DNA of 58,614 nt from Fragilariopsis cylindrus CCMP1102 (lineage: Eukaryota > Bacillariophyta > Bacillariophyceae > Bacillariales > Bacillariaceae). A program made the position numbers and the translations under genes. The stretch spans positions 1 through 58,614 of the forward strand of contig FMBT01000541.1 in assembly GCA_900095095.1 (NCBI GenBank), given 5' to 3'. Below the pieces are notes generated by a model. The model had not been told where the DNA came from. It made no database searches and saw nothing but the letters and a program-made list of their open reading frames with translations. Shown here one piece after another: positions 22,111 to 34,849 of the stretch (the stretch's first letter is position 1; each line of letters starts with the position of its first letter).

Positions 22111-23077
22111 CAAAAATTATACTACTATCGTTGCAAACGTTCCATGCTCAATCTAGTGCTTATGCTCTATAGTAGAACACATAAAGGATATATAAATTTA
22201 AAACTAGAAAAAATTCACATCTTTATATTACTTTAATGCATACTACTAGTGTAGGAAATTGATACAGTTTTACCATTGCCTTGCATATTGAAGTACTGGC
22301 TGTGGCATAGTGTTTTATAATTTTATTCTATTTTTTTTCCCTCCAAAACGTCTACTAAATTTCTTTTTTTTAAGTAAAAAAATCCTCCTTCAAATTTCTC
22401 TACTAATGATTAGACTATTGGGAGTTCACGATATAGTTCTTCCACTATATATTACAGTGAAATGCAGCAAAACAACCCTAAGCACCCTAACCCACCAACC
22501 CTAACCCCTAACCTAGATGCTCGGGTCCGGGTCTATAGGCCTATATAATTACTAATATTCCGTCCGTTTCGTCCCCATTACATATTGTCCCTATCGCATC
22601 CGCTCGGCTACTGCTACTGCTACCATCCACTTAGCGTGCTTACTTTCATTCGTTTACAGTACTTTTGAATAAGTTAAGTGCAGTAAAAGTGCACTTGATG
22701 CATGATGAACGAGGATAGCAGTATGATGTGCCGTCATGTTGCTATTGTTAGGATCTGAATTTAATTCATAGTATGATCAAAGAAATCAAGATTTGGATTT
22801 CATTTCATCGCAGCGGAATTCCTTTCCATTCCATCGTTGTTGTTGTTGTTGTTGTTTTTTGTTGAAAGGACACACAAAAATTCAGCTACCGGTAGTATCT
22901 TCTCTGTCGACTAATCTCAAACTCTTGTTGTACACAATAGCGAGTAGAAATCAAAACTATCGAACGACAACAAAAGGTTTTTTTTGTCTCTTACAAGGAC
23001 CTCCATGGCAACACAACACCCGCCTCGTCATCAGATCTATCTTCATTACTACTAATAGTACAGTACAGTAGACGGAT
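22111..23077. other. Intergenic; short telomere-like stretch near 22,470-22,515
   Basis: About 22,470-22,515 contains several CCCTAA/CCCTAAC-type motifs with irregular spacing. The rest shows no gene that I can support. Confidence 0.5.
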
Positions 23078-23296
23078 TTGAATCGAATGAATCTTGTTGT
23101 TATTTTATTTTTTTGGCTGGTGTGTTTTACCGGTATGACTCAATGCATGAAACATGCACAAAATGAGCAAAGAAGTTGCCAACAAAAAGATACCGAGGAT
23201 GAATACTCCGTCCTTCTATCCAAATTTTTCGAACCGTCAACTCCGTTCCTTATCCAAATTAATTCGCACGACACGACCAAAAAAAATGAAAGATAG
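23078..23296 (+). CDS. Possible small secreted peptide (weak)
   Basis: 72 codons. The N terminus MNRMNLVVILFFWLVCFTGM is strongly hydrophobic and would serve as a signal peptide. A polar remainder of about 50 residues has one further Cys and no family signature. Nothing else (promoter, repeat module, homologue) supports it, and a chance frame in AT-rich DNA is quite possible. Confidence 0.22.
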   Translation: MNRMNLVVILFFWLVCFTGMTQCMKHAQNEQRSCQQKDTEDEYSVLLSKFFEPSTPFLIQINSHDTTKKNER

Positions 23297-23584
23297 AAAT
23301 TCTTGCATTCCTTCGCTGTGCAATTATTGTACAATAATGTACAGGCTGCATAGCATTACACGCGCCAATAATCATACAAACGCGAACGAACGAAGTGAAC
23401 AAGAATCTCTGTAATGTCTCTCTTTTCTATGTCTCTACTATCATAAATCATAAATCATAAATAAGCAATTCGACTATTACTACTACTCGTAACTACTAAC
23501 TGTAACTCTCAATACTTGTAATCCACAAACACACACATTCACTCATCATCCAATACATTAGTAAATAAAATAAATCAATAAATA

Positions 23585-24112
23585 ATGAACAAATCAATTG
23601 ATAAAATCGCCAATTTACTTGTAGCACGAAAAGTAATTTGTTCCTTACCAGCAAATACATCCATTACATTACAAGAATTAAAGAATTTTATGTTATCCGA
23701 ATCCGAGACTACTACTAATACTACTACTACAAGGAGTAGTAATACGAATTATAAAAACCATGATAAGAAAAAGTCGCCGTCGTCATCATCATCATCTGAA
23801 TTATTATCTGATATCATTGGAGTAGAACAACAACATCAGCAATTATCGTCGTCGTCGCCATCGTTATCCCAACAACTAATAATAAGCAATAATAATAATA
23901 ATAGCAATAATAGCAACACGCTATTACCAAAAATGATATCATCATCATTACCACTACCAGCTGCATCAGCGAGGAATCATCATCATTTCCATAATCTTCA
24001 TAATCAACATCATCAACATCAAGCATCGGCGACGTCGACGGCATTAAAACAATTACAAGTTACCATCCGTCAATTGTCATCATCATCATCATCTTCATCG
24101 TTATCCAAATAA
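23585..24112 (+). CDS. Ser/Asn/His/Gln-rich protein, unrecognised
   Basis: 175 residues from the ATG at 23,585 (context AATAATGAAC). The first 35 residues (MNKSIDKIANLLVARKVICS) look like a short amphipathic helix. The rest is low complexity: Thr, Ser, Asn, then a His/Gln stretch, ending in poly-Ser. Diatom regulatory proteins often have such tails, but no DNA-binding or catalytic motif is visible. It could be the first exon of a longer gene; I see no clear donor. Confidence 0.45.
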   Translation: MNKSIDKIANLLVARKVICSLPANTSITLQELKNFMLSESETTTNTTTTRSSNTNYKNHDKKKSPSSSSSSELLSDIIGVEQQHQQLSSSSPSLSQQLIISNNNNNSNNSNTLLPKMISSSLPLPAASARNHHHFHNLHNQHHQHQASATSTALKQLQVTIRQLSSSSSSSSLSK

Positions 24113-24847
24113 TAATAGTAATAGTAAATTTGTATTAGAAAAAGAAATGGACAAGTTGCATTACGTGTCGTGTCGTTGGCGTTACATTACATTGCACTGC
24201 ATTGCATAGCGTTGCATTACATTACATGACATTCGTTATTTTATTGCATTTCGTGGTGACAACGTTCGCAGGACACAAGCATGCATGCATGCAAAAAAAA
24301 GCAAGAGAGAGACAAAGACATAAAGAGAGAAAGTCATAAAAAAGATATAAATACAATAATAGAACACTACCCTAAACAAAAAGAAAGAAAGGATTAGATC
24401 AGATACAGTACAATAAACGAATGAATGAACGAAATAACAACATTACGTATACAGTCATTCCAACAAATAAATAAATATATAAAAAAATTCGAATAGAAAA
24501 AAATACAACTACAGATAAAATATAAGATAAAATAATAATCCTACATATTAAAAGAAAAAACCAGCCTATATAGATATATCGGAACACTTTCTATCTTAGC
24601 TAGTAGAAATTCTCAAACACAAACTCTCCACCACTATACTATACTAATCTATTCTATTCTACCAACCGTATGTGTTACTGTACAATTACAATTTTTCATA
24701 CAATTAATGCTAACATTATATTATGATGCTTAATTGTTCACCACTCACTCATCTCACTCACTCACTACATATTATATTATGTATGCCAGGTCATTTGCTA
24801 CAGTACACAACTTTTATTTCGAGATAGACTAGACTAGACCTGACTTG
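24113..24847. other. Intergenic
   Basis: No gene is supported. Short CATTACATTGCATT-type repeats lie at about 24,160-24,250 and an A-rich stretch follows. Confidence 0.6.
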
Positions 24848-27541
24848 CACTTTAATTTCTAGTCAAAGGACAGACTACATGTCCTGTGGTACTTGCTACC
24901 TGTACCACTCCACTTTCTGGTATTCTAACCCATCCTAGCATGTATAAAGTCCCAATCTGAGCTTAATATGCATAGGGTGGATACCTGGACGGGACTTTGG
25001 GGCGCTAGGTATGTATGTGTTCTTCACACTGGAAGGTGGTAAAGGGTGTGATACAGTCTATGACATGGAAAATGGCCCATTTGGGGGGGGGGGGGGGGGT
25101 ATGTGACCTAGTACACACTCAAAAAGAAGAATTGTCCCAGAGTAAGCACATGAAGTTAACCATATACAACAAAGGTAATATAAACTTGGCAAGCTATGGG
25201 CAGGACCATGCTGATGTGGGCACTCAAGGGGGAAAACCTGTTTTGGGGCCTAAATGACCCTTTTTGGCGCTTAGCACACCCTGACACCTTCCTAACCTCC
25301 CTACAGCCCTGAGCAATAGTTGGACCTTGTACCCATAGGTAAGAATTTGAGCTCCATATAATCTTTCACAGTTATTAGGTCTGTATTGATGGTGCATCAT
25401 GGCCTTGATTACACTCACAATTAGCACTTGGAGAAATTGTGTGTTTTAATAACGGTGGGTATTGACCAGTGATACCCCAAATGTATATAGTATGACTACC
25501 TAAAGCAATGATATGATGCAAAACCTATATAAGTTAGGTTGATGTCTAGCTATTTTCTTTGGGACTCAGCATACCTGGTATGGGCGCGTTAGCATCTCAA
25601 ATATTTTTGCAATGTATGCATTTTCAGCCATTTTATGTCTATTCTATTGTTCCCCGCCCCACCACACCACCAATATGGCAAGTGTTCCAAGTATTGTTGG
25701 TGAATTTTGACCATACGCATATAGAGAAAGTATCTGGGTGTTCATACCATGGTCCAATTCCTTTTTTTGATGTTGTGGCAGCCTATTTCTGAATGATACT
25801 GTTGGGCATGGAAATATGACATGTTGGCCAAAATGCAATGTTTGTGTTCTGGAGGCAAGAATAAGGTATTATGTATGAGGGAGCATGACCCTTAGTTCAT
25901 CCCCTATGGGGATGTGATGGATGATTGGGTGGTATTTTGGTGCACCATGCTGGTTCTAGAACCTGAGTAGAAGTTATTCATCTTATTATTCAAAGTTGTC
26001 CAATGGAGAATTTGTGAGATAAAACTGATACCAATCAGAAGTACTTTAGTGAAGTGATGATGAACCACCAGGAATGGTAGGAGGGTAACACAATGTTCTA
26101 GTACACTATGTGGATGTTCGTGCACCTGACCTATCTGGTGTTGTCCTCTGCAACCCTTTCAAATGAGATAGTTTGTGGTGCGTTTTTAAATGATGAAGAA
26201 TTTGGTTATTTGTGTGCATACCACAGCAGCAAAATCAAGTTTATTCCTCAACCACAGGAACAAATAGTGGTAGGAGGGTAACACAATGTTCTAGTACACT
26301 ATGTGGATGTTCATGCACCTATCTGGTGTTGTCCTCTGCAACCCTTTCAAATGAGTTAGTTTGTTGTGCGTTTTGATGAAAAATTGGTTATTTGTGTGCA
26401 TACCACAGCAGCAAAATCAAGTTTATTCCTCAACCACAGGAACAAATAGTGGTAGGAGGGTAACACAATGTTCTAGTACACTATGTGGATGTTCATGCAC
26501 CTATCTGGTGTTGTCCTCTGCAACCCTTTCAAATGAGTTAGTTTGTTGTGCGTTTTGATGAAAAATTGGTTATTTGTGTGCATACCACAGCAGCAAAATC
26601 AAGTTTATTCCTCAACCACAGGAACAAATAGTGGTAGGAGGCAAACATAATGTTCTAGTACACTTATGTGGATCTGTGTGCACTTGACTCATCTAGTGTT
26701 GTTCTCTGCAACCCTTTCAAATGAGATAGTTTGTGGTGCGTTTTGATGAAAAATTGGTTATGTGTGTGCATACCACAGCAGCAAAATCAAGTTTATTCCT
26801 CAACCACAGGAACAGAAGAGTGATAGGAGGGTAACACAATGTTCTAATACACTATGTGGAGGCTACTACATCCAATCAATAAAAAGTTCTCCACTGGAAC
26901 CATTTGAATAAGATATTTTGTTGTGCGTTTTGATGAAAAATTGGTTATTTGTGTGCATACCACAGCAGCAAAATCAAGTTTATTCCTCAACCACAGGAAC
27001 AAATAGTGGTAGGAGGCAAACATAATGTTCTAGTACACTTATGTGGATCTGTGTGCACTTGACTCATCTAGTGTTGTTCTCTGCAACCCTTTCAAATGAG
27101 ATATTTTGTGGTTCATTTTGTTCAAAAACCTTGTTATTTGTGTGCCTACCACATTAGCAAAACAAATTTTATTCTGCAACCACATAAACAAAAAAGTTGT
27201 AGGAGGCAAACACAAGGTTCTATTACACTATGCGGATGCTAGTGCACTTGACTCATCTGGTGTTGTCCTTTGCAACACTTTCAAATGAGATATTTTGTTG
27301 TGTGTACACATACATTTTATATCCCTAAAATGTGTGCTGTGTGTGAGCCTACATTATGAGATACCAGTAGGCTGACAAAACTAAGGAATATAACAGTTCT
27401 CTATCCAATAGAATTGTTAACTTCACTGTTTAATTTTCCAAAAAAATGACCTTTTAGGTGGATATACTTGATGCTAAAGTGGTTATTATATACTAGACTA
27501 ACAAATACTAGTAAAATTTGGGCATGCTTTAGTTTTTATAT
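24848..27541 (+). repeat. Dispersed noncoding repeat, copy A
   Basis: The copy runs from CACTTTAATTTCTAGTC to TTTAGTTTTTATAT. It matches the reverse complement of 32,682-34,849 (copy B), and most of it matches the reverse complement of 50,736-53,500 (copy C). The first 1.1 kb is unique; the rest (about 26,050-27,300) is an imperfect ~190-bp tandem array with the motif AAAATATCTCATTTGAAA on the opposite strand. It contains an 18-G run at about 25,083. No frame over about 80 codons is shared by the copies, so it is probably a non-autonomous mobile element. Confidence 0.88.
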
Positions 27542-28617
27542 CGAGAATTCATTTTTCCGTCCCGAAATACATTTTATTTTCGGGCCCCCCTCTACAGTAT
27601 GCTAATTTGGGGGGGATTATTAATTAGAACCAGTTACACTTTTTATAAATAGTTAATTAAAAACACTATTTCTTAGGAAAACCCCCCAATAGAAAAGTTA
27701 GTGTGTGTTGCCTGTAGTACGTACTATTGCCGCGCTCAGCGTCTAATTATGTCTGGCGCTTCACAAAAGAAAACACAATACTATTCACAGTTCAACTAGT
27801 CTGTACTATTGGTGACCCACAGTTTTGTTAACAGTATTAGTAGACGCACGCCACAACTTCGTATATAATATATTTATTTCATAATTAATGTACGAACTTT
27901 TTGTTTTAACTTTCCCGGTATACAAGAATGTGACTAATTGTTGACTGAGTCGACGCCTCTAGCTAGGCAGTCTCGACTTCGAATTTTTATCAGTGCAATA
28001 AGTCCCTTTTGCATACACTCTACTGTACTAGTGCTGTATAAAAGAATGAGTCAGCCGATTCGTCGACGAGGGAGTCGAGTGCGTCTACATAGAGGGGGCA
28101 GCTTGCCATAGTTCCTAAGGAACAAAAAACCCTACGGCATCATACATTATTGCCATAAGTACAGGTAAAACAAAGAACAATATGAACCCATGACATCATA
28201 TATCTTAGTATTGCCATTCCCTTAGATTTACGAATGAAAATAGGTTCAACAAGTTGATAATTAAGAGAAGCTCCTTCGATCGAGGGGGAAGCATATAAAG
28301 ATGCTGGCTAACGGGTCTCAAACGCTTTGGTAAAAAAGAAGAAGCAATACCAAGAAACAATTGTAGTAACTACATCACTAGTACATCGCTGATCTTGGTG
28401 TGCTTTGTGCAGCATATTGGTCGTGTCGATTCAATTGCTATGTAGTAATCTAGTACAGTAGATGATCTATTTTTTTCTAGCTAGGATATAGAAATAAAGC
28501 TACCAAGAATGTACACAAATAATAGGTTTCTATTCAATAATATGTTTTTATGTTTCTATGTATGTATTGTATGTGGATTATTAACAAAATTCCTTGATTT
28601 TTCGTTGATGTTGGTTA
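27542..28617. other. Intergenic
   Basis: No gene is supported. It contains a CCCCCC/GGGGGG pair near 27,590 and 27,611. It probably includes the 3' flank of the TPR-like gene. Confidence 0.55.
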
Positions 28618-29619
28618 TTAGGCGACTTGTGCACACGCATCTTTCCTATTCCCAATCATGACTGGTGATACGTTACAGAAGAAACCATCCAGTTCTTGTG
28701 GAGTAAGTATAACATTGTTATCAATATTCGAATCAACCATGTACATTATAGCACACAACAAATGTTGTAGACACAGATGGTGTTTCTCTGAGTTACCAAA
28801 AATACGATGTATCTCACTCAAGTTATTCGTTATGATCATCGTCAATCGTAACGAGCCAGAAACAGAACAACCGGTAGCACTAACACTCATAATTAATTGA
28901 TAGGCGAGTTCATATAGTTGTAACGTCTTTTGTAATAGTCTACGTGTACTGTTGCGTGTGCTCTTATTATTATCTGTTGTACCTGCACCAGTTGTTGTAT
29001 TACCACCGTTCCTTGCTCTTGCTATAATAGCAATTGCTTTTAAGTGATGTGCCGAAGCAAGATTAAATAATATAATAAAACTTAAGTTGTTACCCATATA
29101 ATGGTTGTTTTCGATACAACTCTTTGGTACAAGAAAGGGTTGATTATAAACAAAACCATTAAGTGTACCAATACCATTATTATTGTTACTGTTACTATTA
29201 TAATTGTTACCACTATTGTCTTCTGATGATACACAATTCTTCTTCCTTTGTTGTTGCTGATGAAAGTTATCACGGCTCGGGTTTTCGTTTTCCATTTCTT
29301 CATCATCATCATCATCATCATAATTGTTGTTGTGATTATTACTGTTAGTATTAAAATGAGACTCACTGAACAAGTTTTTACATGTACATTTGCAGGATGT
29401 ACAAATTCCTTCGTTATTAAGAGTAGTCATCGGTTGTTGTAAATTATTCTTCTCCATTTCCTTTAATGCCTTTGTTAATAGTACAATAGCTTTATCATAG
29501 TTTCTTTCATCAGCCATCAAGTAGAACGATGCCTTATTATTGAGTTTCTTTGCAAGAAGTTCAGGATTGTCAAAATAGTCTTGTTTCATTGTAACGTTGT
29601 ACTCGTCGGTCACATTCAT
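28618..29619 (-). CDS. TPR-like helical-repeat protein, stramenopile type
   Basis: 333 residues from the ATG at 29,619; the frame is open a few codons upstream but has no other ATG. It has an early helix pair (NKASFYLMADERNYDKAIVL), then a low-complexity insert with Asp and Asn runs and a CTSCKCTCK cluster. Three helical segments follow: LSFIILFNLASAHHLKAIAI, LLQKTLQLYELAYQL and LTMIITNNLSEIHRIFGNSE. The N-(L)-A-x-x-(H/Y)-x-x-A spacing is TPR-like, and I recall similar genes as a large family in diatoms. Such proteins scaffold other proteins; no partner can be inferred. The gene sits alone between inverted copies A and B of the dispersed repeat. Confidence 0.65.
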   Translation of the reverse strand: MNVTDEYNVTMKQDYFDNPELLAKKLNNKASFYLMADERNYDKAIVLLTKALKEMEKNNLQQPMTTLNNEGICTSCKCTCKNLFSESHFNTNSNNHNNNYDDDDDDEEMENENPSRDNFHQQQQRKKNCVSSEDNSGNNYNSNSNNNNGIGTLNGFVYNQPFLVPKSCIENNHYMGNNLSFIILFNLASAHHLKAIAIIARARNGGNTTTGAGTTDNNKSTRNSTRRLLQKTLQLYELAYQLIMSVSATGCSVSGSLRLTMIITNNLSEIHRIFGNSEKHHLCLQHLLCAIMYMVDSNIDNNVILTPQELDGFFCNVSPVMIGNRKDACAQVA

Positions 29620-32600
29620 TGTAATGAGCAATTGTTATTTGTTTGACGAAACTTACAGTTGGTATAATGATGGTGATGAATGAAGTCTGCTATTCTTTCG
29701 TTTTGTGAGAAGTGAGTGTCAAGAAAGATAAAAATGTAGAATTAAAGCTTACTTGTTATAGTAGTATCGAATAGCTACTCCGTTTGGAAATGTTATGAGA
29801 TTAGATGGAATACGATTACAAGACCAAAGTATGTCGAGTACAATTCTACAGGTAATATATTCAATCTTCGGTTCTCTTTCGATTCTCTTTTTCTTATAAT
29901 TCGCAGTTTTTTTGTGAGAACATGAAAGAGTGAAAAGAATCTAAGAATATGATTGTAGATGTAGATGTAGTAGATGCCGGTGTTTTGAATGAATTAAACA
30001 GCGAAGAAAGATGTTGCTTGTACGCGATTGTAAACAGGAACCCGTTTGCTCTAAGCACTATTTGCTAATTGTCAATCGTTACGTCGCTCGCGACGTCAAT
30101 TTTTCCATGGAGCATATAGTGGAACAGTTCTACAGATTGTAGTCGCTATAGTCGCTAATTTACCCGAACCAATTAATTGTTCCATGGAGTATAGTGGAAC
30201 AGTTCTTCAGATGTCTTTTAATTAATCAAACGTTTGAGTTCTATTCGTTATCTTCAAGGTCACTAGTGTTCCATCATCAATGCGATCATCAATGCCACAA
30301 CAATTATTTAACGAGGTGTAGTTTATTAATTAATTTGTATATGGATCATTTCGTTTGGTGACGATAAAAAATATAGAAATCTTATGTATTGAACGGAGTT
30401 GCGACTTGTTCTTAAAACGCGACAGGTTGTGATAGTCCGTTATTAAAACGCGACGACTTGAAGAACAATTGTAATTGAAGATTGGCATAGGCAATGACGG
30501 GGTAATCCCCAGTCTAAGAAGAACAGTTTTATATTTAACGTGATACCCAGCCACGATCAGAATACAAAAGTGCTTTAAGTCAATATTATGTTCGTCGATG
30601 TTCGTTGGGCTTCGCACTTCTTCCCTTTCTACATTTACATAACGTCCTTTTACGGCTGTTCTATTGACTTGTATGATCAGATTATTATACGACTACTTAA
30701 GTACAATACCAAATGGCGAAACAGGTACCTTTTTGCGACTACCCTTATTGGAGTTGAATCCGGTTTGTTAAATAGAATTTTATTAATTTAAGATATTTAA
30801 TTAAATCAATATTTTCATCGATTTTCTTCGCGCTATTATTTATTAAGGATATTGAATCAAATAATTATTTGCGTCGATGTTCGTCTTGCTTCGCATATCT
30901 TTCCAGTCCACATTTACATACATATAGTGTTCGCCTTTGGTCACTTGACCTGATGCATTAATAATATGATCAAAATATATTATAAGAATACACTCCCTAA
31001 CGGCAAGCACAGAAAAAAATTCCCATACCTTTTTGCGATACATTATTTATTTATTGAAGTTGAATCCGTTTTGTTAAATAGTGACTATTGTTTTTATTAT
31101 TTAATTAACGTAATGCAGATATCAAAAAATGATAATACGGCTACATTAAACTTTGTTGACGGGATAATTTACCATATGAGTTAGCTCCTATGCATTGTTG
31201 TATATAATTTTTATCGGGCATGCTTTCATTTATCGTGATCTATTGTATAAAAAAATGTACATTACAGAACTCTCCTGTCATAATGAGTTAGTTCCTATGC
31301 ATTGTTTAGTCTATAATATTCGTGTCTGGCATGCTTTCATTATGTACAGTACAGAACTCTCCTGTCATCATCAAAGTAAAATAAAGTCAATTGAGTAAAT
31401 AAATAAACAATAACGACTGACTGTTTATTTAACTAAACGGATTCATTCATGCCATCTTCAAGACAGCTTCCTTCAAATGTGTGCTCCAATTTACGAGATT
31501 CGAAGGAGCGACAGGAAGTTGATCTAAGCAAGCACTATAAACTGATATGTTTATTTAACTAAACGGGTTCATTCATGCCATCTATAACACATTTTTTCTT
31601 AGATGTGTGCTCCACTTAAATTTTTAATACGAAGACTCGAAGGAGCGACAGGAAGTTGATTTAAGCAAGCACTATAAATTATTAAGAAATAATACGGGTA
31701 GAAACTAACTTTATGATCCTTATCATATCATTGGATTAAGTTCCATCATTGTTGTTCATTCATCTACCGTGTATGATAACAATGTACTATTAACTATCAA
31801 TAGTTATTTTTTTGTATTTTTTGAATGTCATTCGAATATTCCTGTACATATTCGCCGCCGCCGTCGCCGTCGTCACGTCATTCATCACGCAATGCAAAGT
31901 GCTTTCCGCCAATAATAGCTTCTTGAACAAAACTAACTGCACTCTTTTTTGTTAAGTCGTAATTGTAACGGTAATCGCAATCGCAATCGTAATCGAACCG
32001 CAATCGCAGTCGCAATCGCAATCGCAATCGTAGTGATTGTGTTATTTTTGTATTGTAATTGTAATCGTAATTATAATTGTTGCTACTATAAATTTTAAAT
32101 TATATTTCTAACAAATTGTTCTGCAAATAATTCTGTATTTTGATTTTGTTCAGTTGTTTAGGATGCATTATTTTCATCACACCGTCTCCTTCATTGGCAA
32201 ACAAGATTACAAAGAAATCAGGTGACCAATATTTTATGTAATGGCGCATGCTCGCCGTCATGCTGGTTTGGTTGTAGCAGTATTAGTTGACAATGACATC
32301 GATGCCGACATCGACATCGACGATATCGACATCGACAAAGAAGAAGATGAACGCACAACGATTTGTTTTTATCTTATTTGAAAGGATTTGGTTGGTTGGT
32401 TGTGTCGGATATACTACTGCACTCTACTGTAATTCATTCGTCACTCGTTTTATTATTATAATGCATGTTGATGGATCGATCTTTGAGAAAATAATACGAT
32501 CGATAGCACTTACTTCCGCCGTGCAACGGAATTTGTCCAAATGGGAACTTTATGCAGTAGAAACTTTTAGGTAGTAACGGTAAGTTAGTAGAAGCATGAA

Positions 32601-32681
32601 TACTGTAGAAGGGTAGTGCATTACACGGTACAGTACGACTGCGAGTGGTTAAGTCAGTACGTCGAGCGTCTTTTATTATAA
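29620..32681. repeat. Intergenic region with several local duplications
   Basis: No gene is supported. A TTCCATGGAG(CAT)ATAGTGGAACAG segment occurs at about 30,103 and 30,181; the second copy has GTTCCA/TGGAAC arms. About 30,585-30,785 and 30,865-31,085 are a diverged duplication (GTCGATGTTCGT; CCTTTTTGCGA; TTGTTAAATAG). About 31,180-31,280 and 31,283-31,370 are a second (GAGTTAG-TCCTATGCATTGTT). About 31,421-31,546 and 31,550-31,680 are a third (GTTTATTTAACTAAACGG; GGAGCGACAGGAAGTTGAT). Confidence 0.7.
31965..32035. repeat. Hexanucleotide microsatellite (AATCGC/AATCGT)n
   Basis: Imperfect 6-bp repeat, CGCAATCGCAATCG with variants. Confidence 0.9.
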
Positions 32682-34849
32682 ATATAAAAACTAAATCATG
32701 CCCAAAATATTACTAGTATTTGTTAGTGTGGTATATGATAACAACTTGAGCATCAAGTATATACACTTAAAAGTCATTTTTTTGGAAAATCAAATTATGA
32801 AGTTTACAATTGACCTATTGGATGGAGAACTGTTTTATTCCTTAGTCTTGTAAGCCTACTGGTATCTCACAATCTAGGCTCACACACAGCACACATTTTA
32901 GGGATATAAAATGTATGTGTACACACAACAAAAATATCTCATTTGAAAGAGTTGCAGTGGACAACACCAGATGGGTCAGGTGCACTAACATCCATATGGT
33001 ATACTAGAACATTATGTTACCCTCCTACCACTTTTTTGTTCCTGCGGTTGAAGAGTAAACTTGATTTTGCTGCTGTGGTATGCACACAAATAACCATATT
33101 TTTCATCAAAATGCACAACAAAATATCTTATTCGAAATGGTTCAAAAAGACAACACCAGATGGGTTGGATGCAGTAGCCTCCACATAGTGTACGAGAACA
33201 TTCTGTTTGCCTCCTACCACTTTTTTGTTCATGCGGTTGAAGAGTAAACCTGATTTTGCTTCTGTGGTATGCACACAAATAACCATAGTTTTCATCTAAA
33301 TGCACCACAAAATATCTTATTCAAAATGGTTCAAAAGGACAACACCAGATGGGTTGGATGCAGTAGCCTCCACATAGTGTACGAGAACATTCTGTTTGCC
33401 TCCTACCACTTTTTTGTTCATGCGGTTGAAGAGTAAACCTGATTTTGCTTCTGTGGTATGCACACAAATAACCATAGTTTTCATCAAAATGCACAACAAT
33501 GTATTAGAACATTCTATTTGCCTTCCACAACTTTAATCTCCTTATGGTTGGGAAATAGAACTCATTACGCTGTTATGGTAGGTACAATATAACAAACAAC
33601 ATTATTATTCTTAATTCTTAATTCTCAATCAGAAATAAAGAATGGACAACTTTGAATAATAAGATGAATAACTTCTCCTTAGGTTCTAGAACCAGCATGG
33701 TGCACCAAAATACCACCCAATCATCCATCGCGTACTCATAGGGGATGGACCAAGGGTCATGATCCCTCATACATACCTTCTTTGTGCCTCCAGAACACAA
33801 ACATTGCATTTTGGCCAACATGTCATATTTCCGTGCCCAAAAGTATCATTCAGAAATAGGCTGCCGCTACATCAAAAAAAGGAATTCGACCATTGTTTGA
33901 ACACCCAGATACCTTCCATGTATGCGTATGGTCAAAATACACCAAGAATACTTGGCACAATTGCCATATTGGTGGTGTAGTGGAGTGGAGAATAACAAAA
34001 TAGACATAAAATGGCTGAAAATGCACATGTTGCAAAAATATTTCCAGAGATGCTTCCGCTCCCATACCAGGTATGCTGAGTCCCAAATAAAATAACAAGG
34101 CATCAACCTAACTCATAAAGGATTTGGATTCTTTCATTGCTTTAGGTAAAACCATACTTTTACTTGGGGTGTCACGGGTCAAAACCTACCACTTATAAAC
34201 ACACAATTTCTCTAAGTGCCAAGTGTGCGTGTAATCAAGGCCATGATGTGTACATTCAATACAGACCTAATAACCTTGAATGATTATATGGAGCTCAACA
34301 TTCTACCTATGGGTACAAGATACACTTATTGCTTAGGGCTGTAGGGAGGTTAGGAAGGTGTAGGGTGTGCTAAGCCCCCCAAAGGGTCATTTAGGCCCCA
34401 AAACAGGTTCCCCCTTTAGCGCCCACATCAGCATGGTCCTACCCATTGATTGCCAAGTTTATATTGCCTTTGGTGTATATGTTCAACCCCATGTGCTTAC
34501 TTTGGGACAATTCATCCCTTTGAGTGTGTACTAGGTCACATATCCCCCTAAATGGGCCATTTTCCCATGTCCTAGGCTGCATCACACACACACACCCTTT
34601 ACCACCTTCCAGTGTGAAGAACACATACATACCTAGCACCCCAAAGTCAGGTCCATGTATCCACCCTATGTATATTAAGCTCAGATTATACCATCTGATT
34701 GAGACTTTATACATGCTAGGATGGTTTAGAATGCCAGAAAGTGGGGTGGTACAGGTAGCAAGTACCACAGGATATGATTTAGTTTTTCAAGTTATTTAAA
34801 ATAAAAACTAAATCAGTACATTTCTGTCCTTCGACTAGAAATTAAAGTG
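32682..34849 (-). repeat. Dispersed noncoding repeat, copy B (inverted relative to A)
   Basis: It runs from ATATAAAAACTAAATCATG to GACTAGAAATTAAAGTG. The ~190-bp tandem part (about 32,935-33,500) has three copies, two almost identical. Near its right end, 34,776-34,787 and 34,803-34,814 form a perfect 12-bp inverted repeat (GATTTAGTTTTT / AAAAACTAAATC) that copy A lacks. The same 12-mer lies at the left edge, so 32,686-32,699 and 34,774-34,787 form 14-bp terminal inverted repeats. I see no clear target-site duplication. Confidence 0.88.

Noticed and set aside
23814..24044. 76-codon minus-strand frame
   Set aside because: It is antisense to the Ser/Asn/His-rich gene and made of the same simple repeats.
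32287..32574. 95-codon plus-strand frame starting in an (ATCGAC)n tract
   Set aside because: It starts in a microsatellite, has no recognisable motif after it, and is close to a repeat edge.
33012..33499. Frames of 60-98 codons inside the dispersed repeat
   Set aside because: They follow the ~190-bp tandem units, are not conserved in frame between copies A, B and C, and encode no known transposase motif.
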